Shown here: positions 1 through 8,450 of the stretch, piece by piece
How the letters are laid out: each line of letters begins with the position of its first letter
How positions within the stretch are numbered: the stretch's first letter is position 1
Source of the DNA: Bacteroidaceae bacterium
GTDB taxonomy: Bacteria > Bacteroidota > Bacteroidia > Bacteroidales > Bacteroidaceae
Direction: 5' to 3'
Assembly: GCA_017503235.1 (NCBI GenBank)
Contig: JAFVTL010000120.1
Span: 1-45,056 of the forward strand
DNA: 45,056 nt
The notes under the pieces: model-generated
Databases searched by the model: none
What the model was told of the DNA's origin: nothing
Seen by the model: the letters and a program-made list of their open reading frames with translations, nothing else
Made by a program: the position numbers and the translations under genes

Positions 1-1799
1 GCATCGGCTCGGTAGAAGAACTCTACAACGAAATCGAAAAGGCAATCGAAGCCGGTTTCATGACCTCGAATCCGTACAAGGAAATGGGCTTCGAACCGGG
101 CGTATATAATAAGGAGAACTACGACAAGATTGACCTCCACCGTCCGTACGTGGATGACATCACCCTTGTATCTGCTTCCGGCAAGCCAATGAAGCGTGAA
201 CTCGACTTGATTGACGTATGGTTCGACTCGGGTGCCATGCCTTATGCCCAGCTCCACTATCCGTTCGAAAACAAGGAAATCGTAGACAACCGCACTTACT
301 ATCCGGCTGACTTCATTGCAGAAGGTGTTGACCAGACACGTGGTTGGTTCTTTACACTTCATGCTATTGCTACTATGGTGTTCGATAGCATTTCTTACAA
401 GAATGTTATCTCGAATGGTCTCGTGCTCGACAAGAACGGTAACAAGATGTCAAAGCGCTTGGGTAATGCCGTTGACCCGTTCGGTGCCATCGAACAATAT
501 GGTTCTGACCCATTGCGTTGGTACATGATTACCAATGCATCGCCATGGGATAACTTGAAATTCGACGTGGAAGGTGTGATGGAAGTAACACGCAAGTTCT
601 TCGGTACACTCCACAATACCTACAAGTTCTTCGCTCCGTATGCAAACCTCGACGGATTTACTTACGCCGAAGCTGAAGTACCGGTAGCTGAACGTCCGGA
701 AATTGACCGTTGGATTCTTTCGGAACTCAACTCGTTGATCAAGGATGTAGATGCTTGCTATGCTGATTACGAACCTACTAAGGCAGGTCGTCTGATCAAT
801 GACTTCGTGAACGATAACCTCTCTAACTGGTACGTTCGTCTTTGCCGTAAGCGTTTCTGGGGTACAGGTTACTCACAAGACAAGTTGGCCGCTTATCAGA
901 CACTCTACATCTGCTTGGAAACCGTAGCCAAGTTGATGGCTCCGATTTCTCCGTTCTATGCCGACTTGATGTACATGAACCTCATCGAAGCAACCGGCCG
1001 TGACAACGTGGTATCTGTACACCTCGCCAAGTTCCCGGTATGCGATGAAAGCATCATCGACAAGGAACTCGAAAGCCGCATGGAAATGGCTCAGAAGGTA
1101 TCTTCTATGGGCTTGGCTCTCCGCAAGAAGATCAACATCATCGTGAAGCAACCGTTGCAGAAGTTGATGATTCCGGTAGATGCCATCACCAAGGAACGCC
1201 TCGAAGCCGTAAAGTCACTTATCATGAATGAAGTGAACATCAAGGAAATCGACTTCGTGGAAGGTGCATCAGACATCCTCGTGAAGAAGGTGAAGTGTAA
1301 CTTCAAGATCATGGGTAAGAAGTTCGGTCCGTTGATGAAACAAGTAGCCGCTGCTGTTACCGCTATGAGCCAGGAACAGATTGCCGAATTGGAAAGCAAT
1401 GGTAAGCTCACCCTTGACTTGAACGGTACACTTGCTGAAATCGAAGCAGGCGAAGTGGAAATCTTTAGCGAAGACATCCCGGGTTGGGTAGTGGCTAATG
1501 AAGGAACATTGACCGTAGCCCTCGACACTGTAGTGACCGATGAACTCCGTCGCGAAGGTATCGCCCGTGAATTGGTAAGCAAGATCCAGAATATCCGTAA
1601 GAGCAGCGGTTTTGAAATCACCGATAAGATTCGTATCACGATTTCAAGAAATGAACAGACCGATGCTGCGATAAATGAATATAATGCTTATATTTGTAAC
1701 CAAGTGTTAGCCAATTCCATTGAACTGACTGATTTGAGCGAAGGAACTGAATTGGAATTTGATGGATTCACATTGTTAGTGAACGTTGTAAAAGAATAA
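1..1799 (+). CDS. ileS: isoleucyl-tRNA synthetase, 3' part (5' end outside window)
   Basis: Charges tRNA-Ile with isoleucine in the cytoplasm. The reading frame is open from base 3, so the gene enters from the left; the first methionine, at base 60, is internal and not the true start. About 598 C-terminal residues are present. The class I signature NKMSKRLGN (KMSKS loop) is encoded near base 440, after the conserved GWFFTLHAIATM stretch, and is followed by the helical anticodon-binding domain. The C-terminal part (around VKCNFKIMGKKFGPLMKQ) resembles the eukaryote-like IleS2 class usual in Bacteroidota rather than the E. coli class with a terminal zinc finger; that class is often less sensitive to mupirocin (family knowledge, not tested here). 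It is probably co-transcribed with the DksA-like gene 24 nt downstream. Confidence 0.97.
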   Translation, partial: IGSVEELYNEIEKAIEAGFMTSNPYKEMGFEPGVYNKENYDKIDLHRPYVDDITLVSASGKPMKRELDLIDVWFDSGAMPYAQLHYPFENKEIVDNRTYYPADFIAEGVDQTRGWFFTLHAIATMVFDSISYKNVISNGLVLDKNGNKMSKRLGNAVDPFGAIEQYGSDPLRWYMITNASPWDNLKFDVEGVMEVTRKFFGTLHNTYKFFAPYANLDGFTYAEAEVPVAERPEIDRWILSELNSLIKDVDACYADYEPTKAGRLINDFVNDNLSNWYVRLCRKRFWGTGYSQDKLAAYQTLYICLETVAKLMAPISPFYADLMYMNLIEATGRDNVVSVHLAKFPVCDESIIDKELESRMEMAQKVSSMGLALRKKINIIVKQPLQKLMIPVDAITKERLEAVKSLIMNEVNIKEIDFVEGASDILVKKVKCNFKIMGKKFGPLMKQVAAAVTAMSQEQIAELESNGKLTLDLNGTLAEIEAGEVEIFSEDIPGWVVANEGTLTVALDTVVTDELRREGIARELVSKIQNIRKSSGFEITDKIRITISRNEQTDAAINEYNAYICNQVLANSIELTDLSEGTELEFDGFTLLVNVVKE

Positions 1800-1823
1800 T
1801 ATTAACCTAATAATTTATATGTT

Positions 1824-2204
1824 ATGGCTGAAAAGACTAGATACTCAGATGCTGAACTCGAAGAATTTCGAGCCATTATCATGGAAAAACTTGAATTAGC
1901 TCAACGCGATTACGACAGATTGAAAAGTACAATTATGAACAAGGACGGTAATGACGTGGACGACACATCACCTACTTATAAGGTTTTGGAAGAAGGTGCA
2001 AACACGCTCTCCAAGGAAGAAACAACCCGTCTGGCTGCCCGCCAACTTAAGTTCATTCAGAGCCTTCAGGCCGCATTGGTGCGTATTGAAAACAAGACTT
2101 ATGGCATCTGCCGTGAAACAGGCAAGTTGATTCCAGCTGGCCGTCTTCGTGCTGTTCCTCATGCTACTTTAAGTATCGAGGCAAAGCAAGGAGGAAAGAA
2201 ATAA
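1824..2204 (+). CDS. TraR/DksA-family transcription regulator with degenerate zinc finger
   Basis: 126 residues. The N-terminal two thirds form a predicted coiled coil with an acidic stretch (NDVDDTS, residues 43-49) where DksA carries its acidic tip. The C-terminal motif YGICRETGKLIPAGRLRAVP matches the family signature. DksA proteins bind RNA polymerase through the secondary channel and modulate initiation with ppGpp. The four canonical zinc positions (C-x2-C-x17-C-x2-C) read Cys96, Thr99, Ser117 and Ala120, so classical zinc binding is lost although spacing is exact. It lies between ileS and lspA; a long hairpin follows its stop. Family is clear; the role as a true DksA is an inference. 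Confidence 0.9.
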   Translation: MAEKTRYSDAELEEFRAIIMEKLELAQRDYDRLKSTIMNKDGNDVDDTSPTYKVLEEGANTLSKEETTRLAARQLKFIQSLQAALVRIENKTYGICRETGKLIPAGRLRAVPHATLSIEAKQGGKK

Positions 2205-2222
2205 ACAGTAACTCCCTAATGA

Positions 2223-2290
2223 ATGTCATTCAGAAGAATGAGAATAGAAGCGCCTTTCTGTCTTCCATTTTCCATTCATCTGAATGACAT
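2223..2290 (+). terminator. Long inverted repeat between the DksA-like gene and lspA
   Basis: Arms at 2223-2240 and 2273-2290 pair over 18 positions with one mismatch (core atgtcattcag / ctgaatgacat), with a 32-nt loop. A short T-run (tttt) follows, then A-rich DNA. It sits directly after one stop and 18 nt before the lspA start, so it could attenuate read-through or protect mRNA ends within the operon. Confidence 0.55.
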
Positions 2291-2308
2291 GATTTTAAAA
2301 TTTGATTC

Positions 2309-2956
2309 ATGAAGAAACTACTCACAAGAGGACAACTTTCTGTATTGATTATTTGTGCCGTACTAATAATAGACCAAATTATTAAGATATGGGTGAAGAC
2401 CAGCATGTTCCTGCACGAGAGCATTCGCATAACCGACTGGTTCTTCATCTATTTTACAGAAAACAACGGGATGGCATTTGGTATGGAAATCATTGGCAAA
2501 CTATTTCTGACCTCATTCCGCATCGTTGCCGTTGCTCTGATTGTGTGGTATCTCGTGAAAATCATCCGACAGAAGTACAAGACCGGGTACATCGTTTGTA
2601 TATCATTGATATTGGCTGGAGCAATCGGCAATATCATCGACTGTGTGTTCTATGGTCTCATATTCAGCGAAAGCACTCATAGTGCCATTTCCACGTTTGT
2701 ACCCATGGGAGAAGGTTATTCCGAATGTCTGTATGGAAAAGTCGTGGATATGTTCTACTTCCCGATAATTGATACAAACTGGCCCGGATGGATGCCTTTC
2801 GTAGGTGGAGAACACTTCATCTTCTTCAGCCCGATATTCAACTTTGCAGATGCAGCCATCAGTTGTGGAATCATTGCTCTTATCTTGTTCTACAGCAAGT
2901 ATTTGAGTAACAATGTTGAACCACAAATAAAGGAAGATAAAATAGACAATGAATAA
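2309..2956 (+). CDS. lspA: lipoprotein signal peptidase (signal peptidase II)
   Basis: Inner-membrane aspartyl protease that cleaves prolipoprotein signal peptides just before the lipidated cysteine. 215 residues with several hydrophobic segments. The two catalytic aspartates are recognisable: Asp111 in GAIGNIIDC and Asp181 in FNFADAAIS; the conserved NNGMAFG is at 52-58. It is longer than the E. coli enzyme (about 164 residues) because of an insertion at about 120-175, as is usual in Bacteroidota. The ATG at 2309 begins MKKLLTRGQLSV and leads directly into the first membrane helix. Its last 8 bases overlap the next gene, a lipoprotein, so the two are translationally coupled. Confidence 0.95.
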   Translation: MKKLLTRGQLSVLIICAVLIIDQIIKIWVKTSMFLHESIRITDWFFIYFTENNGMAFGMEIIGKLFLTSFRIVAVALIVWYLVKIIRQKYKTGYIVCISLILAGAIGNIIDCVFYGLIFSESTHSAISTFVPMGEGYSECLYGKVVDMFYFPIIDTNWPGWMPFVGGEHFIFFSPIFNFADAAISCGIIALILFYSKYLSNNVEPQIKEDKIDNE

Positions 2957-3746
2957 GTTTCTTTGGACAATCGTTATGATAGGAGGGTTACTGATGACCG
3001 GATGTGGAAATCAGATACCTTCAGACATTATCCAACCGGATAAAATGGAAGAAGTATTATACGACTATCATTTATCAACCAGTATGGCTACCGAATTGAA
3101 TTCGGAAGATAACTACAAAAAGATATCCTATCGTAACTATGTATTCCAGAAACATCAGATAACAGAAGCTGAATTCGACTCATCCATGGTGTGGTATACC
3201 CGCAACACTGACAAGTTGTCTGAAATCTATCTCAATCTGAATGAACGTTTCAATAAGCAGAAAAACCAGTTGAAGATGGTGCTGGATGCTCGTCAAGATA
3301 CTGAATATGTATCACAACCCGGCGATACAGTTGATGTATGGCACTATGGCAACTTGTATTGGATGGGAAAATCCGCTTTGAACAACCAACTGACATTTGA
3401 AATACTCCCTGACTCGAACTTCCATCAGAAGGATGCTTTTCTGTGGAAAGCTAATTTTGAATTCCTGACATCGGGTACAGCCACCATGGGAATGAATGTC
3501 ATGTTCGACAATGATTCGTTAATAGGAGAGTCCTGCTCCATAACCCAATCGGGTGAAGGTTCCCTCTATCTGCATACAGATTCCGCCTATCAAATCAAGA
3601 GCATCAATGGGTTCATCTATATATCAGGAGACTCTCTCCAATCACCCCAAGTCCTTGTTCATGACTTGTCTTTGACAAGATACCACTTCAAGGCTGACTC
3701 TACAGATAATCAGGAACTGGTTCAGGTGACTGATTCCATCCAATAA
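2949..3746 (+). CDS. DUF4296-domain lipoprotein
   Basis: 265 residues. It starts with a lipoprotein signal peptide with lipobox LMTGC (Cys19 as the lipidated residue), followed by the DUF4296 region (about 25-110; IIQPDKMEEVLYDYHLS is typical) and a beta-rich C-terminal half. The function of DUF4296 is not known to me. The gene overlaps lspA by 8 nt, and this pairing with lspA is common in Bacteroidota, which fits a product processed by its neighbour and anchored in the cell envelope. A coupled small gene follows 8 nt later. Confidence 0.88.
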   Translation: MNKFLWTIVMIGGLLMTGCGNQIPSDIIQPDKMEEVLYDYHLSTSMATELNSEDNYKKISYRNYVFQKHQITEAEFDSSMVWYTRNTDKLSEIYLNLNERFNKQKNQLKMVLDARQDTEYVSQPGDTVDVWHYGNLYWMGKSALNNQLTFEILPDSNFHQKDAFLWKANFEFLTSGTATMGMNVMFDNDSLIGESCSITQSGEGSLYLHTDSAYQIKSINGFIYISGDSLQSPQVLVHDLSLTRYHFKADSTDNQELVQVTDSIQ

Positions 3747-3754
3747 ACACACTC

Positions 3755-4072
3755 ATGAAAAGATTCGCCTGCCATCGTCTTTATGCCGGCAATGGTTATG
3801 TACTTCAAAAAGCCGTTGTATGTATCAATGAAGCAGGAGAAATCCAATCCTACGAACCTTTGGAAGAAGAGACTCCTTTCACTCAATGGATTGGTGGAGT
3901 CATTTTGGTCAATTCATCTCCTTCATGGGAATTAAAAGGAACCTTCAGTGACTTACGCAACGAATTAAGTGAATTGCCCGCCAACCATACCAGCTTTGCC
4001 TGGCACTTGACGGACTTTGACTTTGAGAAAGAAGAAATAACCCCACAAAGCAGACTATATCGTCTATTGTAA
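3755..4072 (+). CDS. conserved hypothetical protein, 105 aa
   Basis: No recognised domain. The protein is soluble with no signal peptide; it starts MKRFACHRLYAGNGYVLQKA and is rich in Glu, Leu and Trp. It follows the DUF4296 gene by 8 nt, so it is probably the last gene of the ileS-dksA-lspA operon. Its last 9 bases overlap the 3' end of the convergent RNA methyltransferase gene, leaving no room for a conventional terminator between them. I assign no function. Confidence 0.72.
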   Translation: MKRFACHRLYAGNGYVLQKAVVCINEAGEIQSYEPLEEETPFTQWIGGVILVNSSPSWELKGTFSDLRNELSELPANHTSFAWHLTDFDFEKEEITPQSRLYRLL

Positions 4073-4816
4073 TCTACGTCTGAATTCCGCACAGATAACA
4101 GCAGTGGCAACCGCCACATTCAAGGATTCAGAAGTTTCCTGTCCCTTCGGATAATTGGGAATATAAAGTCGTTTGTTTACCAGACCGGCTATCTCTTTGC
4201 TGATACCATTTCCTTCGTTCCCCATCACAATCAGTCCACTGGCTGACAACGTCTCCTCATACATGTCTTTTCCATCAAGGAACGTGCCATAAACAGGAAA
4301 ATCTTCAAGCGAAGCAATCAAGGAAGGAAGAGAACAATAATGCATCTTCACCCTGGCCAAAGCCCCCATGGTTGCCTGAACCGTCTTTGGATTGTACACA
4401 TCCACTGTACCCTGCGAGCAAAAGATATGTTCAATGCCAAACCAGTCAGCAATGCGGATAATGGTACCCAAATTGCCGGGGTCCTGCACATCATCCAAAG
4501 CAATGCACAAAGAATGCTTGATATCCTCCAGCGTATAGTCTGATTGAGGTTGATTGAATACGGCCAATACATCCTGGGGAGTCTTCAGCAAACTGGCACG
4601 TGACAACTCCTCATAGCTTGCTTCAATGATTTCATCGGCAACCGCATCCTTGTTCGAGGCCAACCAATCCGCAGTGGCCACCAACATCCGGCAATGGAAA
4701 TGCCCTAATAAATCACCCACCAACTTGTGACCTTCCGCCACAAAGACACCATCTTCCTTGCGGTTTTTCTTCAGTTCCAACGAGCGGATATACTTGATTT
4801 TATTTTTGCTGAACAT
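4064..4816 (-). CDS. SpoU/TrmH-family 2'-O-ribose RNA methyltransferase
   Basis: SAM-dependent methylation of a ribose 2'-OH in rRNA or tRNA; the target is not predictable. From the chosen start the protein has 250 residues: an N-terminal substrate-binding domain (KNRKEDGVFVAEG) and a C-terminal SPOUT knot with the three family motifs, DPGNLGTIIRIADWFG, IVMGNEGNGIS and a terminal ESLNVAVATAV. The frame extends to a TTG at 4837 and an ATG at 4834, but homologues start MxSKNxIKYIRSLELKKNR, so the ATG at 4816 is preferred; a weak GGAAAGA lies just upstream of it. It is convergent with the 105-aa gene and divergent from the tamL-like gene. Confidence 0.9.
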   Translation of the reverse strand: MFSKNKIKYIRSLELKKNRKEDGVFVAEGHKLVGDLLGHFHCRMLVATADWLASNKDAVADEIIEASYEELSRASLLKTPQDVLAVFNQPQSDYTLEDIKHSLCIALDDVQDPGNLGTIIRIADWFGIEHIFCSQGTVDVYNPKTVQATMGALARVKMHYCSLPSLIASLEDFPVYGTFLDGKDMYEETLSASGLIVMGNEGNGISKEIAGLVNKRLYIPNYPKGQETSESLNVAVATAVICAEFRRRLQ

Positions 4817-4877
4817 AAATCTTTCCAAAAACATCAATTATTAGCGGCAAAGCTAAAAAGATATTTTCAAATAATGT

Positions 4878-4885
4878 TATATTTG
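4878..4885 (+). promoter_or_regulatory. -7 box for the TamL-like gene
   Basis: tatatttg matches the Bacteroidota -7 consensus TAnnTTTG exactly, 33 nt before the start codon. No clear -33 TTTG is seen. Confidence 0.5.
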
Positions 4886-4918
4886 CAAGATAAAATGTAT
4901 AGTTCCTAGTTAAGTGTG

Positions 4919-7222
4919 ATGAGAAGAATCGGGTTATATATATGTATATGCATTACCATGTGCCTATGCTCATGTTCTGTCAATAAATTCATACCCGAGA
5001 ACCATTATCTCCTCGATGAAGTCAACATCGAGTCGGACAACAAGGATGTAAAGCCTGACCTTTTCAATTCCTATCTTCGACAGATTCCCAATGCCAAGTG
5101 GTTCAATCTCGTGAAAGTACCGATGCGAATCTATTGCATATCCGGCCAAGACTCTACGAAATGGATCAACTGTTTTTTCCGTGGAATAGGGGATGCCCCA
5201 GAAATCTATGACGAACAGACAGCCGTCAAGACACAGACGGAAATAGAAAAGGCTGTCAGAAACATGGGCTATATGCGAGGCAGTGTCCGGATGACCACTG
5301 AGATAAAAAAGAAAAGACTGAAACTGAACTACTACATCGAATCCGGTCGTCCATATACAGTCAGACACATTGCATACGACATCAATGACCTCCAGATTAA
5401 TGAAATCATCGAAAACGATTCTGCACAGACTTTACTGCATGAAGGCATGGTCTTCGATGTCAGCACCCTTGACAATGAACGCCAGCGCATCACTCGTCTC
5501 TTGCAGAACAATGGCTATTATAAGTTCAACAAGGACTTTCTTGTCTATCAGGCAGACACGGTTAGAAACACCTATGCCATCGATTTGACCATGAAACTCC
5601 TACCGTTCCAACAACGAAAGGAAGATGTGCCGACCAAGCATCAGCAATTCAAAATTCGTGATGTGAACTTCCTGACAAGCGAAAACGTTTCTTCTTCCAA
5701 CAATGTGGAAGAACATGACTCCATCCACTATCGGGGTCTCAACATCTATTTCAAGGGTAAGTCACCTGATTTACGTCCGAAGGTATTGTCAACCTTCAAC
5801 TATATCCGACCACAGTCCTTGTATAACGAACAGGATGTACAGAACACTTATACCTCCATGGGGCGCTTGCGTACATTGAAATACACCAACATCCGTTTCA
5901 CGGAAGTAGAACATAACGACAGCACGATGCTGGATGCCAACATCCACCTCACCAAGACAAAGCCCCAATCCTTCTCTTTCGAAATTGAAGGCACCAACTC
6001 GGCCGGTGACTTAGGAGCTGCTGCATCATTGACCTATCAGCACCGCAATCTGTTCAAAGGTTCAGAGTCGTTCACCATCAAGTTTCGTGGAGCCTATGAA
6101 TCCATCACCGGTCTGGAAGACGGATATGACAGTGACAACTACAAGGAATGGGGAGTCGAAAGCAGCTTGAACTTCCCTGAATTTAAATTCCCTTTCCTTT
6201 CTTCAGAATTCAAACGTAAGATTCGTGCCACCTCCGAAGTAGGGCTCAAGTTCAACTCCCAACTTCGTCCAGAATTCACTCGTACACTGGCCTCCGCTTC
6301 CTGGAGTTACAGATGGACTGACCGTTCACGTTCCCAACACCGCTTTGACCTGTTGGACATCAACTACATCTATGTCCCCTGGAAATCGGCTATTTTCAAA
6401 TCCTACTTGGAAAACCTGACAGACCGCAATTCCATTCTCATCAAGAGCTACGAAGACCAGCTGATTGTGCGCATGGGCTATTCTTTCACTTATAACAGCA
6501 ACAACAATGCTCAGAATGCCGCTCGCAAGAATTCCTATTCCGTCCGTTTCAATATCGAAGAATCAGGCAATCTGCTCTATCTGGCCTCCAAGATCTTTAA
6601 TCGTGAGCCTAAAGATGACAAAGGCTTTGTCATTGCCAACATACCCTTTGCACAATACATCAAGGGCGACATTGACTATGCGCAACATTTCAAGATAGAC
6701 AACCGCAACTCACTCGTGTTCCATGTGGGGGTAGGTGTGGCCTATCCTTATGGCAACTCCCAAGTGATACCTTTCGAAAAAAGATATTTTTCCGGTGGCC
6801 CCAACAGTGTCAGAGGTTGGTCGGTCCGTTCATTAGGTCCAGGCAGCTATCGCGGCACCGAAGGTTCCATCAACTACATCAACCATACAGGCGACATCAA
6901 GCTGGACATCAACTTGGAATATCGCACCCACCTGTTCTGGAAATTCAATGGAGCAGCCTTCATCGATGCAGGAAACATTTGGAATATCGACCACTATGAA
7001 GGTCAGGAAGAAGGAACTTTCCGCTTCAACACCTTCTACAAACAAATAGCTGTAGCTTATGGAATTGGGTTAAGAATGGACCTCGACTATCTGATTCTTC
7101 GTTTTGACGGCGGTATGAAGGCCATCAACCCCATGAAGAGCGGAAGGGATAAATATCCTTTCACACGCCCCAAGATGAGCAGGGACTTTGCCTTCCATTT
7201 TGCCGTAGGCTATCCTTTCTGA
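4919..7222 (+). CDS. tamL: TamL-like BamA/Omp85-superfamily outer-membrane lipoprotein
   Basis: 767 residues. An N-terminal signal peptide with lipobox LCSC (Cys19) is followed by POTRA-like domains (about 30-300) and a C-terminal 16-stranded barrel of the bacterial surface antigen (D15) type, with the hallmark GGPNSVRGWSVRSLGPG near base 6800 (the VRG(F/W/Y) lid-lock motif) and a terminal aromatic residue (GYPF). Lipidated TamA-like proteins of this kind are called TamL in Bacteroidota and act with TamB in outer-membrane protein assembly or lipid traffic. No tamB is adjacent here. The frame could start at GTG 4916, but the ATG at 4919 is preferred. The neighbouring methyltransferase is divergent. 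Confidence 0.86.
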   Translation: MRRIGLYICICITMCLCSCSVNKFIPENHYLLDEVNIESDNKDVKPDLFNSYLRQIPNAKWFNLVKVPMRIYCISGQDSTKWINCFFRGIGDAPEIYDEQTAVKTQTEIEKAVRNMGYMRGSVRMTTEIKKKRLKLNYYIESGRPYTVRHIAYDINDLQINEIIENDSAQTLLHEGMVFDVSTLDNERQRITRLLQNNGYYKFNKDFLVYQADTVRNTYAIDLTMKLLPFQQRKEDVPTKHQQFKIRDVNFLTSENVSSSNNVEEHDSIHYRGLNIYFKGKSPDLRPKVLSTFNYIRPQSLYNEQDVQNTYTSMGRLRTLKYTNIRFTEVEHNDSTMLDANIHLTKTKPQSFSFEIEGTNSAGDLGAAASLTYQHRNLFKGSESFTIKFRGAYESITGLEDGYDSDNYKEWGVESSLNFPEFKFPFLSSEFKRKIRATSEVGLKFNSQLRPEFTRTLASASWSYRWTDRSRSQHRFDLLDINYIYVPWKSAIFKSYLENLTDRNSILIKSYEDQLIVRMGYSFTYNSNNNAQNAARKNSYSVRFNIEESGNLLYLASKIFNREPKDDKGFVIANIPFAQYIKGDIDYAQHFKIDNRNSLVFHVGVGVAYPYGNSQVIPFEKRYFSGGPNSVRGWSVRSLGPGSYRGTEGSINYINHTGDIKLDINLEYRTHLFWKFNGAAFIDAGNIWNIDHYEGQEEGTFRFNTFYKQIAVAYGIGLRMDLDYLILRFDGGMKAINPMKSGRDKYPFTRPKMSRDFAFHFAVGYPF

Positions 7223-7246
7223 CAATCAATCAACCACAACATAACA

Positions 7247-7480
7247 ATGAAGACAACCTATACAAAAGAAGAAATTGATGCATTGTTCCAATGGTTTGAC
7301 GAACAGACAAACCTTCCACAAAGTGTTCAGGTAAACAACGGAATCTACATTCCCGATTTAAAGAAGACACTTGAACTGTTACACGAACATAAACCTGTCA
7401 TGGAAAAGAATCCTCGCATGGCAGGAGCAGCCGTACTGATGGAAAAGATAAAGGCTATTTGTATCGAACAGATGAAGTAA
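7247..7480 (+). CDS. small conserved protein, DUF6965-like, 77 aa
   Basis: A 77-residue soluble protein. The pattern of a short acidic N-terminus, LPQSVQVNNGIYIPDLKKTLE and a helical C-terminus resembles the DUF6965 family as I recall it; function unknown. It follows the TamL-like gene by 24 nt with no visible promoter, so it is likely read from the same transcript. Confidence 0.7.
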   Translation: MKTTYTKEEIDALFQWFDEQTNLPQSVQVNNGIYIPDLKKTLELLHEHKPVMEKNPRMAGAAVLMEKIKAICIEQMK

Positions 7481-7558
7481 ATATTGCATAAATATAGAAT
7501 TTTCGCTCCAAAACAAGCATTTTTCTTCCATTTATTAGGATTATAATTCATTTATTCA

Positions 7559-7566
7559 TACTTTTG
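7559..7566 (+). promoter_or_regulatory. -7 box for aqpZ
   Basis: tacttttg fits TAnnTTTG, 33 nt before the aquaporin start. The region before it (7481-7558) is strongly A/T-rich and holds no gene. Confidence 0.5.
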
Positions 7567-7599
7567 AGCAAATTTATTCACTTATAAATTAATTGAAAC

Positions 7600-8259
7600 A
7601 TGAAAAAGTATTTAGCAGAAATGATTGGTACAATGGTACTTGTACTGATGGGATGCGGCACAGCCGTAAGTTTGAATTGTGGAGTTGATCCAGCTTCAGT
7701 TATCGGCACAGCCGTAGCATTCGGTTTGGCAGTAGTTGCCATGGCATACACAATTGGTGGTATCAGCGGTTGCCACATCAATCCAGCCATCACTTTGGGT
7801 TGTCTTTTGAGTGGCCGCATCAGCGGAAAGGATGCAGGTATGTACATGATTTTCCAGGTAATCGGTGCTTTCATCGGTTCTGCCTTGTTGGCTGTATTGG
7901 TATCAGGCTTGACTCCTGAAGGTACTGCCACTGGTGCAAACGCTTGCTCTGGCGATGTAATGAACGGTCTGATTGCTGAAATCGTTCTGACATTCATCTT
8001 CGTATTGGTAGTATTGGGTACTACTGACGCTAAGAAGGGTGCTGGCAACTTTGCTGGTTTGGCTATCGGTTTGTCATTGATTCTTATCCACTTGGTAGGT
8101 ATCCACTACACAGGTACTTCTGTAAACCCTGCTCGTAGTATTGCTCCTGCTGTGTTCGAAGGCGGTAAGGCTTTGAGCGAATTGTGGGTATTCATCGTTG
8201 GTCCATTCATCGGTGCTGCTTTGAGTGCACTCGTTTGGAAGGTAATCGGTAAGGAATAA
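7600..8259 (+). CDS. aqpZ: aquaporin Z-type water channel (MIP family)
   Basis: Inner-membrane channel of 219 residues with six membrane helices and the two NPA half-helices: NPA at 61-63 (CHINPAITLG) and NPA at 176-178 followed by Arg179 of the selectivity filter (TSVNPARSI). The small residues and overall length match AqpZ rather than glycerol facilitators, which are longer. It is monocistronic: its own -7 box lies upstream and a strong terminator downstream. Codon use is that of a well-expressed gene (GGT, GCT and CGT frequent). Confidence 0.95.
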   Translation: MKKYLAEMIGTMVLVLMGCGTAVSLNCGVDPASVIGTAVAFGLAVVAMAYTIGGISGCHINPAITLGCLLSGRISGKDAGMYMIFQVIGAFIGSALLAVLVSGLTPEGTATGANACSGDVMNGLIAEIVLTFIFVLVVLGTTDAKKGAGNFAGLAIGLSLILIHLVGIHYTGTSVNPARSIAPAVFEGGKALSELWVFIVGPFIGAALSALVWKVIGKE

Positions 8260-8280
8260 TCACCACACTATAAATAAAAG

Positions 8281-8318
8281 AAGTGGGTGTGTCGAAATGC
8301 ACATCCACTTTTTTTTTA
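8281..8318 (+). terminator. Rho-independent terminator of aqpZ
   Basis: Stem aagtgggtgtg / cacatccactt (11 pairs, one G-T), 8-nt loop, then eight or more T. Starts 21 nt after the aqpZ stop. Confidence 0.85.
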
Positions 8319-8400
8319 GGCACGGATTACACGGATTGCACGGATAAATATGATGTAAACATACACTAAAAACCGTGTTAATCCGTGTAATCCGCGCCTA
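8318..8400. repeat. Intergenic hairpin repeat (cggatt-acacggatt type)
   Basis: Two arms of about 26 nt, beginning aggcacggattacacgg on the left and ending ccgtgtaatccgcgcct on the right, are near-complementary and enclose an A/T-rich loop. A half copy lies at 21608-21648, again directly after a terminator T-run. The element sits between the convergent aqpZ and porin genes. Confidence 0.7.
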
Positions 8401-8450
8401 AAATACATTTATGACACTCGTTCTTTTTTATGTCTTATCTAAAGGAATGA

